From positions 1 through 49,058 of the forward strand of contig JAJXTU010000005.1 in the NCBI GenBank assembly GCA_021783475.1: DNA of 49,058 nucleotides, given 5' to 3'. The notes under the pieces are model-generated. The model did not search any database. It was not told where the DNA came from and saw only the letters and a list, made by a program, of their open reading frames with translations. Position numbers and translations under genes: made by a program. Below, in pieces: positions 25,461 through 32,604 of this stretch; positions within the stretch are counted from its first letter, which is position 1; each line of letters opens with the position of its first letter. Source of the stretch: a bacterium (GTDB lineage Bacteria > Thermodesulfobiota > Thermodesulfobiia > Thermodesulfobiales > Thermodesulfobiaceae).

Positions 25461-26468
25461 TTATTGCATTTTTTCGTAGAGAGAATTTCTTTCGTATGGC
25501 ACTAAGCCAATATCATTGATCATTTTTTTCAGACTTTCATCTGAAAGCCCGCCTGGCTCGGGCGAGCCGCCTTCGTGCATAATCTTTTCGTCTACCAGAG
25601 TCCCTTCAAGGTCGTCTGCTCCAGCCCAAAGGGCCATAAGCGAACAGTCTTGTCCTATGGAGGGCCAATATGCCTTTATGTGTGGGATAGATAGAATCAA
25701 ACGAGATATTGCGATGGTTTGAAGAGTTTTAATGCTCGTTGCTGGACTCAGATGTTGAAATTTGGTATTTAAAGGTTGAAATTTTAAAGGGATGAATGCC
25801 TGGAATCCACCAGTTTTCTGTTGTAGGTCTTCTATTAAGTTAAGGTGATCTAGTATGTCATCAAATGTCTCAAAGTGACCATATAACATTGTGGCGTTTG
25901 ACTTTAGACCGAGCTTGTGAGCGGCTTCATGAATTTTTAGCCACATTTCAGGAGATGTCTTCTTTGTAAGGAGTTTTGTTCTCATATCGTCTTTTAATAT
26001 TTCGGCTCCGCCGCCAGTGAGAGATACGCTTCCGTGCTTTAGTAGATCTTCAATTATTTCTTCAATCGCCTTGTCTTCTTCTTTAGCATAAAATTCAATT
26101 TCAACTGCTGTTAGAGATTTTATTGTAACGTGAGGCACCGTCTTTTTAATAGAATCCAAAATTTGAAGGACTTCGCTCCATTTTAGATCGTGATTTAGGC
26201 CAGAAGTAATGTGAACCTCGCTTAGCCATTGTAGATCCGCGAGTTTTGAGGCGACTACTTCGGGAGTAAGCTTATAAGCATCCGAGTCATTTTTGTTCCT
26301 TGCAAATGGACAAAACCCACATTTTTCAACGCAAATATTGGTAAGGTTTAAATGAATATTTTTTGCAAAGAAAACGTTTTTGCCAAACAAGGAAGACTTC
26401 TTTTTGTTTGCTTCATTGAAAAGGTCTATTGGTTTGTTTAGAAGCTCTTTTATTGCTGTACTATTCAT
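25461..26468 (-). CDS. mqnE: Aminofutalosine synthase MqnE
   Basis: 335 residues. This radical SAM enzyme joins the MqnA product to S-adenosylmethionine, giving aminofutalosine. The cluster motif is in LTNICVEKCGFCPFAR; VHITSGLNHDL, TGGGAEIL and ATMLYGHFETFDDILDHL are typical, as is GGFQAFIPLKFQP. The start ATG overlaps the mqnD stop by 8 nt (ATGAATAG), with GAGGAC upstream, so the two are translationally coupled. The hydrolase step (MqnB or an MTA/SAH nucleosidase) is not encoded in the window. Confidence 0.92.
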   Translation of the reverse strand: MNSTAIKELLNKPIDLFNEANKKKSSLFGKNVFFAKNIHLNLTNICVEKCGFCPFARNKNDSDAYKLTPEVVASKLADLQWLSEVHITSGLNHDLKWSEVLQILDSIKKTVPHVTIKSLTAVEIEFYAKEEDKAIEEIIEDLLKHGSVSLTGGGAEILKDDMRTKLLTKKTSPEMWLKIHEAAHKLGLKSNATMLYGHFETFDDILDHLNLIEDLQQKTGGFQAFIPLKFQPLNTKFQHLSPATSIKTLQTIAISRLILSIPHIKAYWPSIGQDCSLMALWAGADDLEGTLVDEKIMHEGGSPEPGGLSDESLKKMINDIGLVPYERNSLYEKMQ

Positions 26469-27285
26469 TTAATATGTCCTCTGGTATGTTTGGGATAGAT
26501 GGAATTAGAGATTTTTCAAATGCAAGTTTGTATAGTACATTTAAAGATTTATATAAGCTCTCTTGAAATTTTATCGTAAAGTCATTGACATACATGTTTA
26601 CGAATTTTTCACCCATTTCAAGATCTAAGTCTCTGCCGTATTTCATAGCGTGGCCAAGGGCTTCGTCAAGATTTGATTTGCCCCATTTGATAGACTCTCT
26701 TAATAGATTATTTATTTCGCGGCTCTCTTTTTTCAAACTTTTGTGAAGTATGTTTCCGCCTAAAGGAAGAGGCAAGCTGTGTTTCTCATACCACCATTCT
26801 CCAAGGTCTACCACTTTTTCTAATCCCATATTTTTGTAAGAGAGCTGCCCCTCGTGAATTAGCAATCCTGCATCCACTTCTGAATTCATAACTTTTTCCA
26901 TTATTTGATCAAAAGGAACGAATACCTCTTTGTGATTTTGTGAATATATGCGAAAGACTAAGGTCGCTGTGGTTAGCTCTCCCGGAAGAGCAATTACCTT
27001 GTTCTCAAGAGTTGATAAGGGCTTTTTGGAAATGAGTATTGGACCGTATTTGTCTCCTACACTCGAACCCACGCTCATAAGATCATATTTATCAGTAACA
27101 TATGGCAGAGCATGATATGAGATTGCACTAATGTGATACTTGCCATTTTTTGCCTCTTTGTTTAGGGTTTCTATGTCTGACAGGGTCTCTTCCAATTCAT
27201 AATTTGACGAAATTTTTCCATGAGTCCATGCATAAAACATAAATGCATCATCTGGGTCTGGGCTGTGTGCAACTGTTAATTTCAT
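26461..27285 (-). CDS. mqnD: 1,4-dihydroxy-6-naphthoate synthase MqnD
   Basis: 274 residues with the binding-protein fold shared with MqnA. It opens the cyclic dehypoxanthine futalosine ring and releases 1,4-dihydroxy-6-naphthoate. Signature segments are the N-terminal AHSPDPDDAFMFYAW, AISYHALPYV, ALPGELTTATLVF and GLLIHEGQLSY. The start ATG 27285 has a perfect AGGAGG. It lies 23 nt after tetR on the same strand, so the regulator and the mqn genes probably share one promoter. Confidence 0.93.
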   Translation of the reverse strand: MKLTVAHSPDPDDAFMFYAWTHGKISSNYELEETLSDIETLNKEAKNGKYHISAISYHALPYVTDKYDLMSVGSSVGDKYGPILISKKPLSTLENKVIALPGELTTATLVFRIYSQNHKEVFVPFDQIMEKVMNSEVDAGLLIHEGQLSYKNMGLEKVVDLGEWWYEKHSLPLPLGGNILHKSLKKESREINNLLRESIKWGKSNLDEALGHAMKYGRDLDLEMGEKFVNMYVNDFTIKFQESLYKSLNVLYKLAFEKSLIPSIPNIPEDILNE

Positions 27286-27308
27286 TTTTATCCTCCTAAT
27301 AATTTTAA

Positions 27309-27875
27309 TTAATTATTTTTTGCCAATTTTAATAACTTATTAATAAGCTCATCTGATAGCTCTGTAAGAGGCTTGTCGTTTACAATTGAATCAATGACAA
27401 ATTCTATTATTGAACCAACAAGAATAGTTATGACAATGTATCTTTCACTTTCCTCCACCTCTCTTTTGGAAAGCATGTTTTCAAATAGTTTCTCTAATTT
27501 TTTTCTAAGGGAAAATCTTTGTTCTTCAAATTGCGGTCCAAGACTAATGGTTTCAATAAAAACGAATTTTGTTAGTTCACGATATTTTTCGAGTATTCTA
27601 AATCCTTCTCTGAGCGAAGATTTGAATATTTCTTCGAAGGATTCTCCTTTGCATTTGTTTTCTATTTTTTTAATAAGCTGATCGCTAAGTTCTTCTACCA
27701 ATTTTATTACCAGATCTCTTTTACCAGGGAAGTGAAAGTAAAAGGCTCCTTTAGACGTGTTTGCGTTTTCGACTATTTCGTCAACGTTGGTAGAGTGATA
27801 TCCTTTGTTTGAAAAGAGTGATAGGGCGCTTTTCAATATCTTATTTTTTGTATTGGAAGATTTCTTTGTCTTCAT
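27309..27875 (-). CDS. TetR-family transcriptional regulator heading the mqn genes
   Basis: 188 residues. The N-terminal helix-turn-helix (about 10-55) reads KILKSALSLFSNKGYHSTNVDEIVENANTSKGAFYFHF in overlapping pieces and is canonical; the remaining helices form a ligand/dimer domain without a clear ligand match. The gene is followed 23 nt later by mqnD. The palindrome ACCGAC-TG-GTCGGT at 27910-27923 abuts the -35 box of its own promoter and is the likely operator, giving autoregulation and co-control of the menaquinone genes. No SD precedes ATG 27875, and the promoter would start RNA at about that codon. Confidence 0.87.
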   Translation of the reverse strand: MKTKKSSNTKNKILKSALSLFSNKGYHSTNVDEIVENANTSKGAFYFHFPGKRDLVIKLVEELSDQLIKKIENKCKGESFEEIFKSSLREGFRILEKYRELTKFVFIETISLGPQFEEQRFSLRKKLEKLFENMLSKREVEESERYIVITILVGSIIEFVIDSIVNDKPLTELSDELINKLLKLAKNN

Positions 27876-27881
27876 ATAAGT

Positions 27882-27910
27882 ATGATAACAATATATTTAT
27901 TATTTGTAAA
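27882..27910 (-). promoter_or_regulatory. Promoter of the tetR-mqn operon, leaderless geometry
   Basis: On the minus strand, TTTACA (27905-27910), a 17-bp spacer and TATCAT (27882-27887). Only 6 nt separate the -10 box from the tetR ATG, so transcription should start at or next to the start codon. Confidence 0.65.
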
Positions 27911-27923
27911 CCGACTGGTCGGT
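27910..27923. promoter_or_regulatory. Palindromic TetR-type operator
   Basis: ACCGAC-TG-GTCGGT, a perfect 6-bp inverted repeat with a 2-nt centre. It overlaps the tetR -35 box by one base and is GC-rich in an AT-rich setting. The form is close to operators known for several TetR-family regulators. Confidence 0.65.
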
Positions 27924-27973
27924 CTTTATAATTCGCAAATAAAAGCTTGAAATGAATATTTTTTAAGTTTATT

Positions 27974-28318
27974 TCAAGAATTAACTTTCAGATATTCTAA
28001 GAGAGCTGCTGCATTATTGAGGGGGCTTTTTGAGGAATATACAAGAGTTACGTTAGATTCTTTTTCAAGCTCCCTAATTTTTTCTATAATCTCTTCTTTT
28101 TCTTTTAATTCATTGAAATATTTACTTTTGAATTCCTCCCACTTTTTTGGATCGTGTGAGTACCATTTTCTAAGATCGTTTGCTGGAGCAATTTCTTTTA
28201 GCCATAAATCTATTGATGCCTTCTCTTTAGAAACAGCCCTTGGCCAAAATCTATCAACAAGTATTCTAAATCCATCACTTTCTGAATGCCCTTCATAAAC
28301 ATTTCTAATTTTTATCAT
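27974..28318 (-). CDS. DUF488 (YeaO-like) protein
   Basis: 114 residues. The family marks [29 protein letters not shown]-like core (here [15 protein letters not shown]), the charged helix, and the end [20 protein letters not shown] place it in DUF488/COG3189. Function is not established. The frame extends to a TTG at 28333, but GGGGAG lies correctly for ATG 28318. It points toward tetR with a 98-nt gap that holds the tetR operator, and is divergent from the second GH130 gene. Confidence 0.8.
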   Translation of the reverse strand: [114 protein letters not shown]

Positions 28319-28418
28319 TTTTATACTCCCCAATTGTTTGTTGAAAATATGAACTCTTAACCCTATATATGATAGAATTAATTAATTTTATAATATTTAA
28401 ACAAAGATGGGGTGAATT

Positions 28419-29372
28419 ATGGGTACTCATGCTCTTTTTAAAAGATACGAAGGTAATCCTATTATCACTGCTGAAGACGTGACTTGTGAGGCACATACTG
28501 TTTTTAATCCTGCTGCTACAAAATTTGAAAACAAGGTTCTCCTCGTTCTTAGGGTAGAAGAGCAAAGAGGTTTCTCATATCTTATAAGAGCTTTTAGCGA
28601 TGACGGCATTAACAATTGGAAAATTGACAATAAACCCTTTATGATTCACGAACCTCAGATGGGAGAACAATTGTGGGGTTTAGAAGATCCACGGATAACT
28701 TATATGGAGGAATTTGATCAGCACTATCTTACTTATGTTTCTTTTGCTCCGGGAGGTCCTCAGCTTTCTCTTGTAACTACAAGGGACTTTGAAAGAGTAT
28801 GCAGGCATGGGAATCTTTTCTATCCGGACAACAAAGACGGTGCCTTTTATCCAAAAAGGTTTAATGGTAGATGGGCTCTAATTCATAGACCTTATGCGAG
28901 GGGAAGGGCGGAAATATGGCTTTCTTTTACTCCCGATTTAAAACACTATGGCGATCATACCTGTATAATACCCGTTCGTGAGGGTTGGTGGGACTGCACA
29001 AGGGTTGGTATGGGGCCTCCGCCAATTGAAACTCCTGAAGGATGGCTGCTTATATATCATGGCGTCAGGACTACTGCCTCTGGATCTCTTTATAGGGTAG
29101 GAATGGCCTTGTTTGATCTTGACGATCCTACTAAACTTATCTATAGGACGAATAGGTGGGTGCTTGCTCCCGAGACCCCATACGAGTTGATTGGAGATGT
29201 TCCTGGCGTTTGTTTCCCATGCGGGGCTATTTGCAACGAAAATACCAGAGAGATAATGCTTTATTATGGAGGAGCTGATACGACAACCTGTGTAGCCTTT
29301 TCTACCATTGACGATATACTGGATTTTATTAAAGAGGATCAAAGAATAGGAAGGACCTTTTACTCATTATGA
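28419..29372 (+). CDS. Second GH130-family glycoside phosphorylase
   Basis: 317 residues, same propeller fold as the first GH130 gene but clearly divergent from it. VFNPAATKFENKVLLVLR is blade 1; the catalytic Asp90 lies in GLEDPRITY; HRPYARG near residue 155 and IYHGV near 220 are at the presumed phosphate pocket. The two GH130 proteins may act on different chain lengths of one substrate, as is known for the Thermoanaerobacter beta-1,2-mannoside pair. There is no signal peptide, so it is cytoplasmic. The SD is GGGGTGA; a TATAAT at 28389-28394 is a possible -10. It overlaps the following glycosyltransferase by ATGA. Confidence 0.87.
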   Translation: MGTHALFKRYEGNPIITAEDVTCEAHTVFNPAATKFENKVLLVLRVEEQRGFSYLIRAFSDDGINNWKIDNKPFMIHEPQMGEQLWGLEDPRITYMEEFDQHYLTYVSFAPGGPQLSLVTTRDFERVCRHGNLFYPDNKDGAFYPKRFNGRWALIHRPYARGRAEIWLSFTPDLKHYGDHTCIIPVREGWWDCTRVGMGPPPIETPEGWLLIYHGVRTTASGSLYRVGMALFDLDDPTKLIYRTNRWVLAPETPYELIGDVPGVCFPCGAICNENTREIMLYYGGADTTTCVAFSTIDDILDFIKEDQRIGRTFYSL

Positions 29373-31660
29373 GGGGTACTGTGAAAGGGATGACTCCAGA
29401 TTTTAATGTTGCATTTGTAGGTACTTACGTTCCAAGGCTTTGTGGCATTGCTACATTTACGAATGATATAGCTACGTCAGTAGCCAAATGGTATCCAGAA
29501 GACGCTTTCGAGAGTAGGTCTGTCAGAGTAGTTGCTATGTCAAATGGCGTTTACTCTTATCCAAGAGAGGTTTTCTTCGACATTAGGGAAAAGATCAAGA
29601 TTGATTACATAAAGGCTGCAGAGTTTATAAATATCTCAAACGTTAACGTGGTGAGCCTCCAACACGAATTTGGTATATATGGCGGAGAACATGGATCTTA
29701 TGTCTTAGACTTTTTGAAGAACTTAAAAAAACCAGTTGTGACGACTCTGCACACTGTTTTAGAAGAACCTGTTGCGGATCAGAAAAGGGTTTTAGAAGAA
29801 ATTTGCGACATTTCGTCGAGAATAATTGTTTGCGCTCAAAAAGCCCAAGAAATATTGGAAAAAGTTTATAGGATTCCCTCTGAAAAGATATCTATGATTT
29901 ATCATGGAGCTCCTGACCTTCCATTCATGGATCCATCATACTACAAGGATATGCTAAACCTGGAAGGCAAAACCGTTATATTGACCTTTGGACTCTTAGG
30001 TCCAAGCAAGGGTATCGAGTATGGAATAGAAGCTCTGAGTAAAGTTCACAATGACTATCCCAGTGCAGTCTATGTCGTTCTTGGGGCTACACACCCTGAA
30101 GTGAAAAGGCTCTACGGCGAAAGCTATCGAATTGGTTTACAAAAAATGGCTTATGATGAAGGGATCGCCGATAATGTAATCTTTATTGACAGGTACGTAT
30201 CTTTTGAGGAGTTAATGAACTTTTTGATTATGACAGATATATATCTTACTCCTTATTTGTCTATAGAACAGATAGTATCAGGAACTCTGACATATGCTAT
30301 AGCTGCTGGGAAGGCTATTATCTCAACTCCTTATTGGTATGCCCAAGAAATGCTTCAAAATGATAGAGGCATTATGGTGCCGTTCCGAGATAGCGAAGCC
30401 CTCGCTCAAGGTCTAAGGAGGCTCTTGACCGATCTGCCCTATAGAAATAGGTTGAGGAAAAACGCTTATGACTTTGGTAGGAAGATGATTTGGAAAAACG
30501 TTTCAAAGGGATATATTGAACTTTTCGATGATGCAATTAAAACTTATTCAAAAGAGAAGAACTTTGTATATATTTCAAAGAAGAATATCATTGAAAAAGA
30601 TGATATTCATTTAAAGCTACCTTCTGTTCACCTTTCTCACCTAAAACTTTTAACTGATGAAACCGGTATAATGCAGCATGCACTTTACAATATGCCAAAT
30701 AGAAATCACGGCTATTGTGTTGATGACAATGCCAGGGCATTTATGGCGCTTATTTTGTATTATGAACTCTTTAAAGATCAGAGCGTGCTCTATCTCTTAT
30801 ATAGATTCTTATCATTTATTCACAACGCATTTGACGAAAAAACGGGTAGATTTTTGAACTTTTTAACTTATGACAGGACGTGGCTCGATGACTTTAGCGA
30901 AGATGCCCATGCAAGAACGCTCCTATCATTGGCTACAGCGATACAGTGGCCCGCGCTTCCGGAATTTACCCCTATTTGTGCAAGCATTTTCGAAAAAGGC
31001 ATAAAGCTTGTAGGAGATTTTGTATCTACAAGAGGAATTAGTTTTTCTATCATTGCATGTGACAAGTTTGTTAGAACATATCCTGGAGCAAAGGAAATAA
31101 AGGATATAATGACAGGTCTCTCTGAGAAACTAATGAGTCTCTTTAGAGGTAATATTTCTGATGACTGGCTTTTTTCAGAAAATATATTGACTTATGATAA
31201 TGCAAGACAGTCACAAGCCTTGATAAGAGCAGGTCAGCAGCTTGGAAACGATGAGATGGTTGACCTGGGCATAAAGAGTTTAAAATGGTTGATTGAAGTC
31301 CAGACGAATCCAGAAACACAATTTCTTAGCATTGTAGGAAACAGAGGGTGGTATGAAAGAGATGGTCAAAAGGCTCAATTTGACCAGCAGCCAATCGAGC
31401 TTTCTGGCATTTCGTGTGCTTGTGTTGATGCATATTTTCAAACTGGTGACAAATTCTTCTATGATACTGCAATGAAAGCTCTAAAATGGTTCTTGGGAGA
31501 AAATGATTCTTTTTGTCCAGTTGCAAGAGTTGGGACTGGCGGCTGCTATGATGGATTGGAGCCTCAGGGGGTTAACAAGAATATGGGAGCTGAATCAACA
31601 ATATCTTATTTGATGACCTTGCTGCACGCATATAAACTAAGCTTTAGAAGAGGCGACTGA
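29369..31660 (+). CDS. GT4 glycosyltransferase fused to an (alpha/alpha)-barrel-like C-terminal domain
   Basis: 763 residues. Residues about 10-395 are a GT-B glycosyltransferase (FVGTYVPRLCGIATFTNDIA, SLQHEFGIYGGEHG, FGLLGPSKGIEYGIEAL, then SGTLTYAIAAGKAIIST). Residues about 420-760 are helical, with acidic repeats like a six-hairpin glycosidase or epimerase barrel: HGYCVDDNARAFMAL, ENILTYDNARQSQALIRAG and NMGAESTISYLM. I cannot name this second domain. The ATG overlaps the GH130 stop by ATGA; GTG 29381 after GAGGGG is an alternative start. Being coupled to GH130 suggests a synthesis-plus-turnover pair. There is no signal peptide. Confidence 0.78.
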   Translation: MRGTVKGMTPDFNVAFVGTYVPRLCGIATFTNDIATSVAKWYPEDAFESRSVRVVAMSNGVYSYPREVFFDIREKIKIDYIKAAEFINISNVNVVSLQHEFGIYGGEHGSYVLDFLKNLKKPVVTTLHTVLEEPVADQKRVLEEICDISSRIIVCAQKAQEILEKVYRIPSEKISMIYHGAPDLPFMDPSYYKDMLNLEGKTVILTFGLLGPSKGIEYGIEALSKVHNDYPSAVYVVLGATHPEVKRLYGESYRIGLQKMAYDEGIADNVIFIDRYVSFEELMNFLIMTDIYLTPYLSIEQIVSGTLTYAIAAGKAIISTPYWYAQEMLQNDRGIMVPFRDSEALAQGLRRLLTDLPYRNRLRKNAYDFGRKMIWKNVSKGYIELFDDAIKTYSKEKNFVYISKKNIIEKDDIHLKLPSVHLSHLKLLTDETGIMQHALYNMPNRNHGYCVDDNARAFMALILYYELFKDQSVLYLLYRFLSFIHNAFDEKTGRFLNFLTYDRTWLDDFSEDAHARTLLSLATAIQWPALPEFTPICASIFEKGIKLVGDFVSTRGISFSIIACDKFVRTYPGAKEIKDIMTGLSEKLMSLFRGNISDDWLFSENILTYDNARQSQALIRAGQQLGNDEMVDLGIKSLKWLIEVQTNPETQFLSIVGNRGWYERDGQKAQFDQQPIELSGISCACVDAYFQTGDKFFYDTAMKALKWFLGENDSFCPVARVGTGGCYDGLEPQGVNKNMGAESTISYLMTLLHAYKLSFRRGD

Positions 31661-31666
31661 TATTTT

Positions 31667-32494
31667 GTGAGTACTGATATAAAAAAATCTAATGATAAAT
31701 CCATAATAAGTTCTAAAAGTTTTTCTGTTCTTGCCTTTGATCTGGGGAACTCCAGGCTTAAGTGCTCATATTTTGAGGACTCATGTATGAAGCATTACGG
31801 TGTTTTTAAATTAAATGAAATATTTTTCGAAGGCAGATTAAATTACTATGTTCTTGACAATTGGCTAGAGGAAAACAGGATTGATAGGACGACAAGGTGC
31901 TTTATTTCTTCGGTAAATTTACTTCTCATAAAACATATAAAGTCATTTTTAGAATCCCGTTCATTCTCTGCGCAAATTATAGAGCCAAAAGATCTTAGAT
32001 CGATAATAAGAATTGAATATGATATTAGCATGATTGGGGTTGATAGGTTACTGCACTCTATAGGAGCTTCGCTCTTTTATGAAGGCAGCGTATGCGTTGT
32101 GGACATGGGGACCGCCATTACAATAGATCTTGTAAAAAATAACGTATATAAGGGCGGTTATATTTTGCCTGGAGTTGAATCTATATGTAAGTCATTAACT
32201 TTTTCTCTGCCTCAACTGCCATTAGTTGATATCGACAAAAATCATGAGAACGTTCCTGCAAAAAATACCTCTGATGCATTAAGCAATGGCGTATTTTATT
32301 CTATAACTTATGGATTACAGGGCATTGTAAGATCCTGGCAGGAAAAATTTGATGAGTTTACTGTTGTCTTGACAGGTGGAAGTGCGAGGCTTTTTGAGAG
32401 CGAATTATCATGGCCATATTTTCCCCATTTAACTCTTTGGGGGATATATAAGTATGCCGAAGGTGGAGATTTTTGTTTTGATAAACTGCATTAA
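31667..32494 (+). CDS. coaX: Type III pantothenate kinase
   Basis: 275 residues. ASKHA-fold kinase for the first step of coenzyme A synthesis. FDLGNSRLKCS is the phosphate-1 motif, IGVDRLLHSIGA the central helix, VDMGTAITIDL the second nucleotide motif, KGGYILPG the substrate loop, and LTGGSA the third motif. A 20-residue polar N-terminal extension precedes the fold. GTG 31667 comes 6 nt after the glycosyltransferase stop, so it is transcribed with that gene although the functions are unrelated. Confidence 0.9.
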   Translation: MSTDIKKSNDKSIISSKSFSVLAFDLGNSRLKCSYFEDSCMKHYGVFKLNEIFFEGRLNYYVLDNWLEENRIDRTTRCFISSVNLLLIKHIKSFLESRSFSAQIIEPKDLRSIIRIEYDISMIGVDRLLHSIGASLFYEGSVCVVDMGTAITIDLVKNNVYKGGYILPGVESICKSLTFSLPQLPLVDIDKNHENVPAKNTSDALSNGVFYSITYGLQGIVRSWQEKFDEFTVVLTGGSARLFESELSWPYFPHLTLWGIYKYAEGGDFCFDKLH

Positions 32495-32515
32495 CGTTTT
32501 TTAGTTTTAGATATT

Positions 32516-32543
32516 TTTACTGTTTTTTACTGTTGGTTAAAAT
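32516..32543 (+). promoter_or_regulatory. Probable promoter for the EF-G-like gene
   Basis: TTTACT at 32516-32521 and TAAAAT at 32538-32543 with a 16-bp spacer, in an AT-rich 110-bp gap after coaX. A near-repeat of TTTTTACTGTT makes the -35 placement uncertain. Confidence 0.4.
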
Positions 32544-32604
32544 TTCAAGATTTTTCTAAAAAGAAATTAAATTTATTTAATAAAATTTTGAAAGGGATGG
32601 TAAT

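Noticed and set aside
27927-27932. Plus-strand TATAAT beside the TetR operator
   Set aside because: No plus-strand gene follows within 480 bp and no -35 box is present.
28938-29342. Minus-strand frame of about 134 codons inside the second GH130 gene
   Set aside because: It is a shadow of a conserved catalytic gene and has no ribosome site or recognisable motif.
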